Assembly: GCA_027623615.1 (NCBI GenBank)
Contig: JAQBVH010000117.1
Coordinates: 1 to 7,934, forward strand
Direction of reading: 5' to 3'
Source: Planctomycetota bacterium
GTDB taxonomy: Bacteria > Planctomycetota > UBA1135 > GCA-002686595
DNA length: 7,934 nucleotides
The stretch's first letter is position 1; every line of letters starts with the position of its first letter. Below are positions 1 to 6,470 of the stretch, in pieces. The notes beneath the pieces were generated by a model, which saw only the letters and a program-made list of their open reading frames with translations, had not been told where the DNA came from and searched no databases. The position numbers were made by a program, and so were the translations under genes.

Positions 1-21
1 GAATGACAGCCCTGCGCCATC

Positions 22-57
22 CGCGGCTCCGCGGACCGATCGTCCCGAGGAGCCGCG
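22..57. repeat. GC-rich inverted repeat / possible hairpin
   Basis: A perfect 9-bp inverted repeat (CGCGGCTCC at 22-30, GGAGCCGCG at 49-57) encloses 18 bases. Inside it a further 4-bp stem (GGAC 33-36, GTCC 42-45) closes a 5-base loop. The folded RNA would be a strong GC hairpin on either strand. No T-run follows on the + strand (GTTCGTGGGG), so it is not a classical intrinsic terminator. It may end an upstream gene outside the window, act as an operator, or be chance in GC-rich DNA. Confidence 0.35.
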
Positions 58-204
58 TTCGTGGGGCGCTTGCGCTGCCGCGAATGTAGATCCCCGATGA
101 AGGCGAGGCCAAAGGCTGTCGATTCCTGGTCCCGCCGTGTTGCGCTGCTAATCTCTTGGCCCCCGTAACCTCGCGCCGCGATCGGCGCCGCGCCGCTCTC
201 AGCC
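58..204. other. Non-coding leader upstream of the importer operon
   Basis: With bases 1-57 this makes about 200 bases before the first gene. I see no convincing -35/-10 pair at normal spacing, no riboswitch fold I recognise and no Shine-Dalgarno immediately before the ATG at 205. The promoter for the + strand genes would be expected here, but the organism's consensus is unknown. An 8-base direct repeat (173-180 and 185-192) and an 8-bp palindrome (183-190) are low-complexity GC sequence of little weight. Confidence 0.4.
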
Positions 205-1110
205 ATGACTCAAGATCTTCCTCGAAATCAGAGCGTCACCTGGCGCCAGTTAGGCGCCGCCACCTTCCTCCTGCTCCCTCTGCTCGCTGGCTGCGGCAAG
301 GAGGACCACCAGGTCCTCTACTTCAGCGCGATCCCGGACGCCAACAAGGCGGACCTGAAGGAGAAGTACGACCAGATCGCGGCGCACCTGTCCAAGGAGC
401 TCGGCGTGACCGTCGAGTACAAGCCCTCGGCTAAGTACAGCGCGTCGGTGGAGGCGTTCAAGAACGGCGACATTCAGCTCGCGTGGTTCGGTGGCGTGAC
501 GGGCGTCCAGGCCCGGGACGGCGTCGAGGGGGCGCTGGCGATCGCTCAGGGCCAAGTCGACCCGAAGTACTACAGCTACTTCATCGCACACAAGGACTCC
601 GGGGTCGAACCCAGCGACACCTTCCCCATGAGCTTGGAGGGCAAGAGCTTCATGTTCGGCTCGCCGGACTCGACGTCCGGCCGCGTGATGCCCGAGTACC
701 ACATCCGCCTCAACACGGATCGGGAACCGGAGCAGTTCTTCGGCCACAAGAACCGCTACTCGGGCGGACACGACCTGACCGCGAAGGCCGTGGAGAGCGG
801 CAGCGTCGACGCCGGCGTCCTGAGCTACAAGAAGTACGACTCGATGGTGGCAGGCGGCGAGCTCGACCCGGAGGTCTGCCGCATCGTCTGGCGCACGCCC
901 GACTACCCCGACTACAACTGGACCGCCCATCCGATGATCGACGAGATGTTCGGAGAGGGGTTCATCACCAAGCTCCAAGGGGCCCTGGTCGCGATCAAGG
1001 AGAAGGAGCTGCTGGAGGCCCTGCTGCGCCCGGAGGGGCTGATCCCCGCCAAGAACGGCGACTTCGACATGATCGCCGACACGCTGAAAGATCTCGGCCT
1101 GGGTCGCTAG
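205..1110 (+). CDS. PhnD-family ABC transporter substrate-binding lipoprotein (putative selenate/phosphonate type)
   Basis: This is a 301-residue periplasmic binding protein that would capture a small oxyanion and deliver it to the permeases encoded downstream. The N-terminus has a hydrophobic stretch (about 17-29) ending in lipobox LAGC with the acylated cysteine at 30, so the protein should be membrane-anchored. PhnD-family marks follow: FSAIPD at 40-45, WFGG at 94-97 and the oxyanion-binding type Ser-Thr-Ser at 156-158 (DSTSG). YSGGHD (185-190) and YPDYNWT (234-240) resemble, from memory, the subfamily named 'putative selenate ABC transporter substrate-binding protein' more than classical PhnD, which has a Ser-His-Glu sequence where GGHD stands. 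The start is the ATG at 205, which gives a well-formed signal peptide, although no Shine-Dalgarno is visible. The ATPase gene begins 9 bases after its stop. The transporter class is secure; the ligand is not (phosphonate, phosphite and selenate are all possible). Confidence 0.9.
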   Translation: MTQDLPRNQSVTWRQLGAATFLLLPLLAGCGKEDHQVLYFSAIPDANKADLKEKYDQIAAHLSKELGVTVEYKPSAKYSASVEAFKNGDIQLAWFGGVTGVQARDGVEGALAIAQGQVDPKYYSYFIAHKDSGVEPSDTFPMSLEGKSFMFGSPDSTSGRVMPEYHIRLNTDREPEQFFGHKNRYSGGHDLTAKAVESGSVDAGVLSYKKYDSMVAGGELDPEVCRIVWRTPDYPDYNWTAHPMIDEMFGEGFITKLQGALVAIKEKELLEALLRPEGLIPAKNGDFDMIADTLKDLGLGR

Positions 1111-1119
1111 AGACCGGTC

Positions 1120-1893
1120 GTGAGCCCGATCTTCCAACTCAAGGGGGCGGCCGTCGAGTACGACGGTCGCCTCGCTCTCGGCCCGGTCGACCTGTCGATC
1201 GAGGCTGGGGAGGCGGTCACGATCGTTGGGCCCAGCGGGTCGGGCAAGACGACCCTGCTACGACTGCTGAACGGCACCCTGCGGCCGACGCGTGGCGAGG
1301 TGCTCGCGATGGGTCGACCCATGAGCGAGCGCACCGCATCCGAGCTGCGCGCACTGCGCGCCCATATAGGGTTCGTGCATCAGGATCACGCGCTCGTGCC
1401 GATCCTGCGCGCTGGACAGAACGTGATCGCTGGTTGCTTGGGACAGCGCGGCTTCTGGTCCTCGGCGCGGGCGATCCTCTGGCCCCAGCGGGTCGACCTC
1501 GAACGCGCCCACTCGCTCCTCGAGCGGGTGGGGATCGGCGAGAAGCTCTTCCAGCGCACGGACACCCTCTCGGGGGGACAACAGCAGCGCGTCGCGATTG
1601 CGCGGGCCCTGTTCCAGGATCCCCAGGCGCTCCTTGCCGACGAGCCGGTGGCCTCGGTCGACCCGGCCCGCGGTCGAGCTCTGCTCGAGCTGATGACCGA
1701 CCTGGCGATAGAGCGAGACCTCACCCTGGTTGCCAGCCTGCACGACCTCTCGTTGGCCCGCGCACTCTTCCCGCGCTTGATCGGCCTGCGCGCGGGGCAG
1801 GTCGAGATCGACGACGCCCCCGACAACATCGCCGAGGCGACCTTCCAGGACCTCTATTCTCTCGAGGGCCTGCGCGGGGGCGAGGTTGGTTGA
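1120..1893 (+). CDS. phnC: PhnC-type ABC importer ATP-binding protein
   Basis: A 257-residue nucleotide-binding subunit that powers the importer from the cytoplasmic face. All catalytic motifs are present: Walker A GPSGSGKT (37-44), Q-loop Gln88, signature LSGGQQQR (150-157), Walker B ending in ADEP (173-176, catalytic Glu175), D-loop SVDP (179-182) and switch His208. The insert around GQRGFWSS (108-115) and the [18 protein letters not shown] stretch are typical of PhnC rather than of other importer ATPases. Length is normal for the family. The start is GTG at 1120, just after the binding-protein stop at 1110, with only a weak purine stretch (TAGAGA) upstream. The end overlaps the first permease by 8 bases, so translation is probably coupled. 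The symbol is given at family level; transport of phosphonate itself is not shown. Confidence 0.92.
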   Translation: MSPIFQLKGAAVEYDGRLALGPVDLSIEAGEAVTIVGPSGSGKTTLLRLLNGTLRPTRGEVLAMGRPMSERTASELRALRAHIGFVHQDHALVPILRAGQNVIAGCLGQRGFWSSARAILWPQRVDLERAHSLLERVGIGEKLFQRTDTLSGGQQQRVAIARALFQDPQALLADEPVASVDPARGRALLELMTDLAIERDLTLVASLHDLSLARALFPRLIGLRAGQVEIDDAPDNIAEATFQDLYSLEGLRGGEVG

Positions 1894-2740
1894 GCCCCGG
1901 CCGCTGCCCTTCGGCGCCCGCACCCTGACCGTCCTCGCGTTGATGGTCCTGGGAGCGGTCGCTGCTTGGCAACTGCGCCTCACGCCCAGCGGCCTCGTTC
2001 CCCAAGAGGGCGGCTGGAAGCTGACTCGCGAGTTCCTCGGCGCGGCCTTGCCGCGCCCGCTGGACTACGAGGGATCCTCCTCACCCCACTGGGACCCCTT
2101 CCTCCTGAAGGTCGGCAAGTCCCTCCTGCGCACTCTGGCCTTCGCCATCGCGGCGATGAGCCTGGCCTTGCTGGTCGGCCTGCCCCTCGGATTCCTCGCG
2201 TCCGACTCCTGGTGGCGGCCCGAGGCCTTCGGCGGCGGACGCCTCGCGCCGATCGCCCGACCGCTGCAAGTGCTGATTCGGACCTGGATCGCGCTGATGC
2301 GCTCGGTGCACGAGCTGCTCTGGGCCGTGCTCTTCCTCGCCGCCATGGGCCTGAACACGATGGCGGCGGTCGTCGCGATCGCCATCCCCTACGGGGGCAC
2401 CCTGGCGAAGGTCTTCTCGGAAATGCTCGACGAGGCGCCGCGTACGACGACCGAGGCGTTCCGAGGCATCGGCGCTTCCCCCTTCGCGGCCTACCTCTTC
2501 GGCCTGTTCCCCCGCGCCCTCCCAGACCTCAGTGCCTACGCCTTCTATCGCTTCGAGTGCGCCGTGCGCTCGTCGGCCGTGCTGGGATTCTTCGGGTACA
2601 CGACGATTGGCTACCACCTGGAGCTGTCGTTCTCGGACGCGAACTTCCGCGAGGTCTGGACCTACCTGTACGCGCTGCTGTGCTGCGTGCTGCTGCTCGA
2701 GGCCTGGAGCACCGCGCTGCGCCGGAGGCTGGTCGGTTGA
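1886..2740 (+). CDS. phnE: PhnE-type ABC importer permease, first copy
   Basis: A 284-residue inner-membrane subunit. Hydrophobic segments lie near 12-29, 82-105, 134-170 (probably two spans), 202-222 and 258-272. The binding-protein-dependent permease loop is clear: EAFRGIGAS (190-198) with Glu190 and Ala191, then FPRALPD (208-214), followed by the PhnE hallmark YRFECAVRSSAVLG (221-234). The usual glycine-rich GAGGIG after that block is replaced by FGYTTIG. The start is taken as TTG at 1886, overlapping the ATPase gene by 8 bases, with a G-rich stretch (GGGGGCGAGG, 1876-1885) directly upstream. The next in-frame ATG (1943) would cut into the first membrane span. It should pair with the second permease encoded next, making a heterodimer over two PhnC-type ATPases. 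The membrane count is read by eye. Confidence 0.9.
   Translation: MVEPRPLPFGARTLTVLALMVLGAVAAWQLRLTPSGLVPQEGGWKLTREFLGAALPRPLDYEGSSSPHWDPFLLKVGKSLLRTLAFAIAAMSLALLVGLPLGFLASDSWWRPEAFGGGRLAPIARPLQVLIRTWIALMRSVHELLWAVLFLAAMGLNTMAAVVAIAIPYGGTLAKVFSEMLDEAPRTTTEAFRGIGASPFAAYLFGLFPRALPDLSAYAFYRFECAVRSSAVLGFFGYTTIGYHLELSFSDANFREVWTYLYALLCCVLLLEAWSTALRRRLVG
2724..2728 (+). promoter_or_regulatory. Shine-Dalgarno GGAGG fixing a TTG start
   Basis: GGAGG lies inside the end of the first permease gene, 8 bases before TTG at 2737. This spacing is near ideal and is the main reason for starting the second permease at a TTG rather than at an in-frame ATG further on (2818). The TTG overlaps the preceding TGA (2738-2740). 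Confidence 0.75.
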
Positions 2741-3657
2741 GCACCGTAGCCGCGACCTGGGACGAGATCCGTTCCCTACACCAGGCGAGGCCGCGCAGCC
2801 TGCTCCTGCGGGGCACCATGCTGTTCTTCGGGCTCGCGGTCGTCGCGGTCTGGCTCTCGGGGGAGATCGAGGTTGGCGACCTGTTCACGGAGCGCCGTCG
2901 CCGAAACCTCATGCGCTTCCTGACGATCGAGGCCGTGCCCTTTCCCATGCGCGAGGAGGGCGCTGCGACCCTCCCGGTCTTCTGGATCTGGGTAAGCGGG
3001 ATCTGGGCCGATCGCGGGGCGGCGGCGACGCTCTCGACCCTGTGGCTCGCCCTGGCTGCGATCGTGCTCGCCGCGGGGTTCGGCACACTGATCTCGCCCC
3101 TGGCGGCGCGCACCCTCGCGACGCCGCAGCCCTACCTGCTCGAGGATCGGAAGCGGCGCGGCCCGTGGATGCTCGTCAGCGGCGGATCACGCCTGGTCTG
3201 CGCGAGCATGCGCGCCATGCCCGAGTACGTCCTGGCCTTCTTCCTGGTGAACCTTCTGCCGTTCACCGCGTGGCCCGCGGTGCTGGCGCTGGCGCTGCAC
3301 AACGGCGGCATCCTGGGGCGCCTTTACGGGGACACGATCGAGAACCTCGACCCCCAGCCCCTGCGCGCCTGGAGCATGCTCGGCGGCCAGCGAGCGGCCT
3401 TGGCCAGCCTGGCGGCCATCCCCTCGGCGGTCCCCCGCTACCTGCTCTACTTCTTCTACCGGTTCGAGACCTGTGTGCGGGAAGCAACGGTGCTGGGCAT
3501 GCTCGGCGTTGCATCCCTCGGCTCGGAGGTGGTCGAGGTACAGGCGAGCCACTTCTACGACGAGTTGATCTTGCTCATCGCCTTCGGCGTCGGCATCGTG
3601 CTGCTCGGCGACCTCGCCTCGCATCTGGCACGGGGCTGGATCCGCCGCGCCGGTTGA
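2737..3657 (+). CDS. phnE: PhnE-type ABC importer permease, second copy
   Basis: A 306-residue inner-membrane subunit starting at TTG 2737, in a 4-base overlap with the previous stop. Hydrophobic segments sit near 26-40, 100-119, 163-188 (one or two spans), 222-240 and 276-293. Between the first two spans is a long polar-to-mixed stretch (about 42-98). PhnE-type blocks are RAMPEYVLAFF (159-169), ALHNGGILGRLY (186-197) and YRFETCVREATVLG (241-254). In the loop that contacts the ATPase, the sequence reads PLRAWSMLGG (208-217). PhnE usually has Glu-Ala at the place where this protein has Arg210-Ala211, so the conserved glutamate is replaced by a positive charge. The reading frame is otherwise intact. 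The protein is clearly divergent from the first permease, so the pair is not a recent duplication. Translocation of the same cargo as a heterodimer is inferred from the single ATPase and binding protein. Confidence 0.87.
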   Translation: MSTVAATWDEIRSLHQARPRSLLLRGTMLFFGLAVVAVWLSGEIEVGDLFTERRRRNLMRFLTIEAVPFPMREEGAATLPVFWIWVSGIWADRGAAATLSTLWLALAAIVLAAGFGTLISPLAARTLATPQPYLLEDRKRRGPWMLVSGGSRLVCASMRAMPEYVLAFFLVNLLPFTAWPAVLALALHNGGILGRLYGDTIENLDPQPLRAWSMLGGQRAALASLAAIPSAVPRYLLYFFYRFETCVREATVLGMLGVASLGSEVVEVQASHFYDELILLIAFGVGIVLLGDLASHLARGWIRRAG

Positions 3658-3679
3658 ACGCCGCACCCCCCTGCCGTCC

Positions 3680-4645
3680 ATGAGCGAACCCGTCATCGCC
3701 ATCCGGAACCTGGTCAAGCGCTATGGCCGGGTCGAGGCCCTGCGCAAGGTCAGCGTGGACGTCCCTCCGGGCCCCGTCGGCTTGCTCGGTCCCAACGGGG
3801 CCGGCAAGACAACGCTGATCAAGCTCCTGCTCGGTCTGCTCGAGCCCACGGAGGGCGAGGCCATGATCGCCGGCTGCGATCCGAGCAAGAAGGCCGACCG
3901 CATCGAGGTGCGCAAGCGCATCGGGTACATGCCCGAAGGCGACTGCCTGCTGCCGAACACGACCGGGGTCGAGCTGGTCACAACCCTGGGCCGCCTGACC
4001 GGGCTGACCCGGGACGACGCGCTCGCGCGCACCCACGAGGTGCTCGACTACGTCGAGCTCGACGAGGCCCGCTACCGCCCGGTCAACGAGTTCTCGACGG
4101 GCATGAAGCAGCGCATGAAGCTGGCCCAGGCGCTGGTGCATGACCCTGAGATCCTGCTGCTCGACGAGCCGACCAACGGCCTCGACCCCAAGGGCCGCCG
4201 CGAGATGCTCGCCCTCATCGACGACCTCGGTCGTAAGCAGGGCAAGAACATCCTGCTCTGCTCGCACCTCCTGCACGACGTGGAGCTCACCTGCGACCAC
4301 GTGCTGGTGATGAACAAGGGCGAGGTGGTCGAGACCGGGAACGTGGCGGAGATGACCAAGGAGGACGGTCTCAGCCTGACCGTCACCGTCGACGGTGATG
4401 CGGCCCTTCTACGCAAGACCCTGGTCGCGAGCGGCCTCGGCGTCGAGGACCGCGGAGACAAGCTGCTGGTCCAGCTCGGCCCTGAAGCGGAGGACGCGGA
4501 TCAGGTCTTCCTGGCCGCCGCCGAGGCGGGCGTGGCCCTGACCGGGGTCGAGCCCGTCAAGTCCAGCCTCGAGCAGGTCTTCCTGCGCGCGGTGGGCGCC
4601 ACCGCAGGCGTCGCAACGGAACAGACCAAGGAGGAGCTCGCGTGA
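3680..4645 (+). CDS. ABC-2 type exporter ATP-binding protein, module 1
   Basis: A 321-residue ATPase of the family that drives ABC-2 exporters (CcmA/NatA-like). Walker A is GPNGAGKTT (37-45), signature STGMKQR (139-145), Walker B ends in LLDEPT (160-165, catalytic Glu163), D-loop GLDP (167-170) and switch His196. At the Q-loop the sequence is GYMPEGD, with Glu86 where Gln is usual; this occurs in this family. Residues from about 230 form an extra C-terminal domain of the DUF4162 kind, ending in SSLEQVFLRAVG. The substrate is not indicated. The ATG at 3680 follows the importer genes by 22 bases with no Shine-Dalgarno (the gap is C-rich), so initiation may depend on coupling or on a separate promoter. 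The end overlaps the next gene by 4 bases, tying it to that permease. Confidence 0.9.
   Translation: MSEPVIAIRNLVKRYGRVEALRKVSVDVPPGPVGLLGPNGAGKTTLIKLLLGLLEPTEGEAMIAGCDPSKKADRIEVRKRIGYMPEGDCLLPNTTGVELVTTLGRLTGLTRDDALARTHEVLDYVELDEARYRPVNEFSTGMKQRMKLAQALVHDPEILLLDEPTNGLDPKGRREMLALIDDLGRKQGKNILLCSHLLHDVELTCDHVLVMNKGEVVETGNVAEMTKEDGLSLTVTVDGDAALLRKTLVASGLGVEDRGDKLLVQLGPEAEDADQVFLAAAEAGVALTGVEPVKSSLEQVFLRAVGATAGVATEQTKEELA
4629..4634 (+). promoter_or_regulatory. Shine-Dalgarno AGGAGG for a GTG start
   Basis: AGGAGG lies in the last codons of the module 1 ATPase, 7 bases before GTG at 4642. It is one of the strongest ribosome-binding sites in the window and supports the GTG start, which overlaps the preceding TGA by 4 bases (GTGA). 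Confidence 0.8.
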
Positions 4646-5550
4646 AGGCCAGCACCCACACCGACGTCTATCGCCCGTTCGTGGGCGAGCTGAAGTCGCA
4701 CCCGCGGCGCGCGCTCGTGCTGGCCCGGGCAGGGATCCGCGTCAGCTTCAAGCGCAAGCTGCCCGCCTTGATCCTGTTCAGCCCCCTGGCGATTGCCTGC
4801 ATCGTGATGTGCTTCCGGGTGCACTTCATGTTCACGCTCGCCGAGCAGGTCTCGGGCACACCGAACGGCCCCGAGGCGGCCATGATGGTCACACAGATCC
4901 AGGCCTTGCTCGGGGACGTGGTTCAGAACATCTTCCAGTTCGTCCAGCAGTCGAGCTGGTTCGTCCTGATCGTGATGGCCTGGTACGGCTCCGGGCAGAT
5001 CGCCGAGGATCAGCGCGTCGGTGCGAACCTGCTCTACTTCTCGCGCCCCCTCAGCCGGCTCGAGTACCTGGGTGGCAAATTCCTGACCGTGTTCTGGTTC
5101 GGGTTCCTGGCGATGGTCCTGCCTTGCCTCTTGATCTGCATGGTGGCGACCTTTGCCTCGCCGGAGTGGAGCTTCCTCAAGGAGGAGTGGGACGCGATCC
5201 TGAACTCCATCCTCTTCGGGGTGCTCTGGGTCAGCACGATCGCGATCTTCGTGCTCGCGATCTCGAGCCTGACCTCGCGCAAGACCTACGCCCTGGTCGG
5301 CTCCGCGGGGATCGTGTTCGGCACGCGCGCCCTGTCCCAGCTGCTCAGCGGACTGATGGACGATGCGCGACCGAGCATCCTCAACCTCTTCCAGAACATG
5401 GAGCGCGTCGGCGAGGTCCTGTTCGACGTCACCCTCATTCGCGGCCGCGCGATCAGCGTCGAGGCATCCTTGGCGGTGATCGTCCTGATCTGGGTGGTCT
5501 CCCTCTACGTGGTCACCGAACGCATCCGCAGGATGGAGGTGGTCGCGTGA
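4642..5550 (+). CDS. ABC-2 type exporter permease, module 1
   Basis: A 302-residue integral membrane protein, the expected partner of the ATPase encoded just before it. A basic N-terminus (about 22-39, rich in Arg/Lys) precedes hydrophobic segments near 41-60, 104-117, 146-172, 187-210 and 266-288, with a further possible span near 216-236. The stretch IAEDQRVGANLLYFSRPLSR (120-139) followed by LGGKFL is typical of ABC-2 permeases, which carry an acidic residue and an RP-[LV]-SR motif before the third span. A larger loop between the first two spans (about 61-103) probably faces outside. I do not recognise a specific substrate family. Start GTG 4642 is backed by AGGAGG, and the gene overlaps both neighbours by 4 bases, so it is surely co-translated with them. 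Confidence 0.85.
   Translation: MKASTHTDVYRPFVGELKSHPRRALVLARAGIRVSFKRKLPALILFSPLAIACIVMCFRVHFMFTLAEQVSGTPNGPEAAMMVTQIQALLGDVVQNIFQFVQQSSWFVLIVMAWYGSGQIAEDQRVGANLLYFSRPLSRLEYLGGKFLTVFWFGFLAMVLPCLLICMVATFASPEWSFLKEEWDAILNSILFGVLWVSTIAIFVLAISSLTSRKTYALVGSAGIVFGTRALSQLLSGLMDDARPSILNLFQNMERVGEVLFDVTLIRGRAISVEASLAVIVLIWVVSLYVVTERIRRMEVVA
5535..5540 (+). promoter_or_regulatory. Shine-Dalgarno GGAGGT for a GTG start
   Basis: GGAGGT ends 6 bases before GTG at 5547. The open frame extends far upstream without a stop (back to about 4809), but that upstream part is a shadow of the permease gene. This site, together with the 4-base GTGA overlap, fixes the true start of the module 2 ATPase. Confidence 0.8.
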
Positions 5551-6470
5551 GCGTCATCGTTCAGGCTCGAGAGCTGGGCCGCTGGTACGGCGAGGTGGTC
5601 GGGCTCAACGATCTCTCGGTCGACATCTCCCCAGGCATCACCGGCCTGATCGGGCCCAACGGCGCGGGGAAGTCGACCTTCATGAAGATGCTGGTCGGCG
5701 AACTGCGCCCCTCCCGCGGAACAGTGCAGGTCCTCGGTCACGACCCCTTCGCCAATCGGGAGCTCTACAGTCAGCTCGGCTTCTGCCCGCAGCAGGACGC
5801 CCTCTACGACCACATGTCCGGTCACGAGTTCGTGGCCTTCTGCATGCGCATGGCCGGCTTCCGCAAGCGCGAGGCGCAGGAGCGGGCCGAGGAGGCGCTG
5901 CGCCGCGTGGACCTGACCGACGTCATGCACCGGCGCTGCGGCGGTTACTCGAAGGGCATGCGTCAACGCACCCGCCTGGCCCAGTCGATCGCCCACGCGC
6001 CCAAGCTGTTGATCGCCGACGAGCCCTTGACCGGCCTCGATCCTGTCGCGCGCCTACACACCCTCGAGCTGTTCCGGGAGCTGGCCGCGGCGGGGACCAG
6101 CATCCTGCTCTCGAGCCACGTGCTGCACGAGGTCCAGAGCCTGACCGAGGCGATCGTGCTCATTCACCGCGGGCGCCTCCTGGCCCAGGGCACCGTGCCC
6201 GACATTCGCAAGCTGCTCTCGCGCATCCCGCGCCGCGTGATCCTGCGCGCGCGAGAACCCCGGCGGCTGGCGGAGGCGGCCCTGGCCCTCGATCACGTCG
6301 ACAGCCTGAGCTTCACCCTCGACGGCGAGGGGCTGGCCATCGAGACCCGGGACCTGGAGGGGCTCTGTCGCTGGCTGCCCGCCAAGGCGAGCGAGTTGCG
6401 CGCCGGCATCCGAAGCCTGGAGAGCTCCGATGCGAGCCTCGAGGCGGTCTTCGACTACCTGGTGGACTGA
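5547..6470 (+). CDS. ABC-2 type exporter ATP-binding protein, module 2
   Basis: A 307-residue ATPase, related to the module 1 ATPase but clearly divergent. Motifs: Walker A GPNGAGKST (36-44), Q-loop Gln82 (CPQQD), signature YSKGMRQR (134-141), Walker B LLIADEP (154-160, catalytic Glu159), D-loop GLDP (163-166) and switch His181. The C-terminal part (about 210-307) is a poorly conserved accessory domain ending in DASLEAVFDYLV, the usual tail of ABC-2 exporter ATPases. Unlike the module 1 protein it keeps the canonical Q-loop glutamine. The start at GTG 5547 is set by the Shine-Dalgarno and by the alignment of MSVIVQARELGRWYG with the normal N-terminus. The stop overlaps the next ATG by one base (TGATG). 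The substrate is unknown. Confidence 0.9.
   Translation: MSVIVQARELGRWYGEVVGLNDLSVDISPGITGLIGPNGAGKSTFMKMLVGELRPSRGTVQVLGHDPFANRELYSQLGFCPQQDALYDHMSGHEFVAFCMRMAGFRKREAQERAEEALRRVDLTDVMHRRCGGYSKGMRQRTRLAQSIAHAPKLLIADEPLTGLDPVARLHTLELFRELAAAGTSILLSSHVLHEVQSLTEAIVLIHRGRLLAQGTVPDIRKLLSRIPRRVILRAREPRRLAEAALALDHVDSLSFTLDGEGLAIETRDLEGLCRWLPAKASELRAGIRSLESSDASLEAVFDYLVD

Noticed and set aside
173..192. An 8-base direct repeat and palindrome before the first gene
   Set aside because: It consists only of G and C in a GC-rich leader, so it is likely chance.
250..1137. A 295-residue - strand open frame opposite the binding-protein gene
   Set aside because: It mirrors the binding protein almost exactly, has no recognisable domain, and the + strand protein is well supported.
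483..1928. A long + strand open frame across the binding protein and ATPase genes
   Set aside because: It translates to Arg/Gly/Pro-rich sequence without motifs and overlaps two clear genes in other frames; it is a GC-rich shadow.
2532..3683. A 383-residue + strand open frame across the second permease
   Set aside because: Its composition is typical of off-frame GC-rich translation and it conflicts with a clear permease.
4809..5546. An N-terminal extension of the module 2 ATPase
   Set aside because: The extension lies over the module 1 permease in another frame and is Arg/Pro-rich. The ATPase fold and GGAGGT site place the start at 5547.
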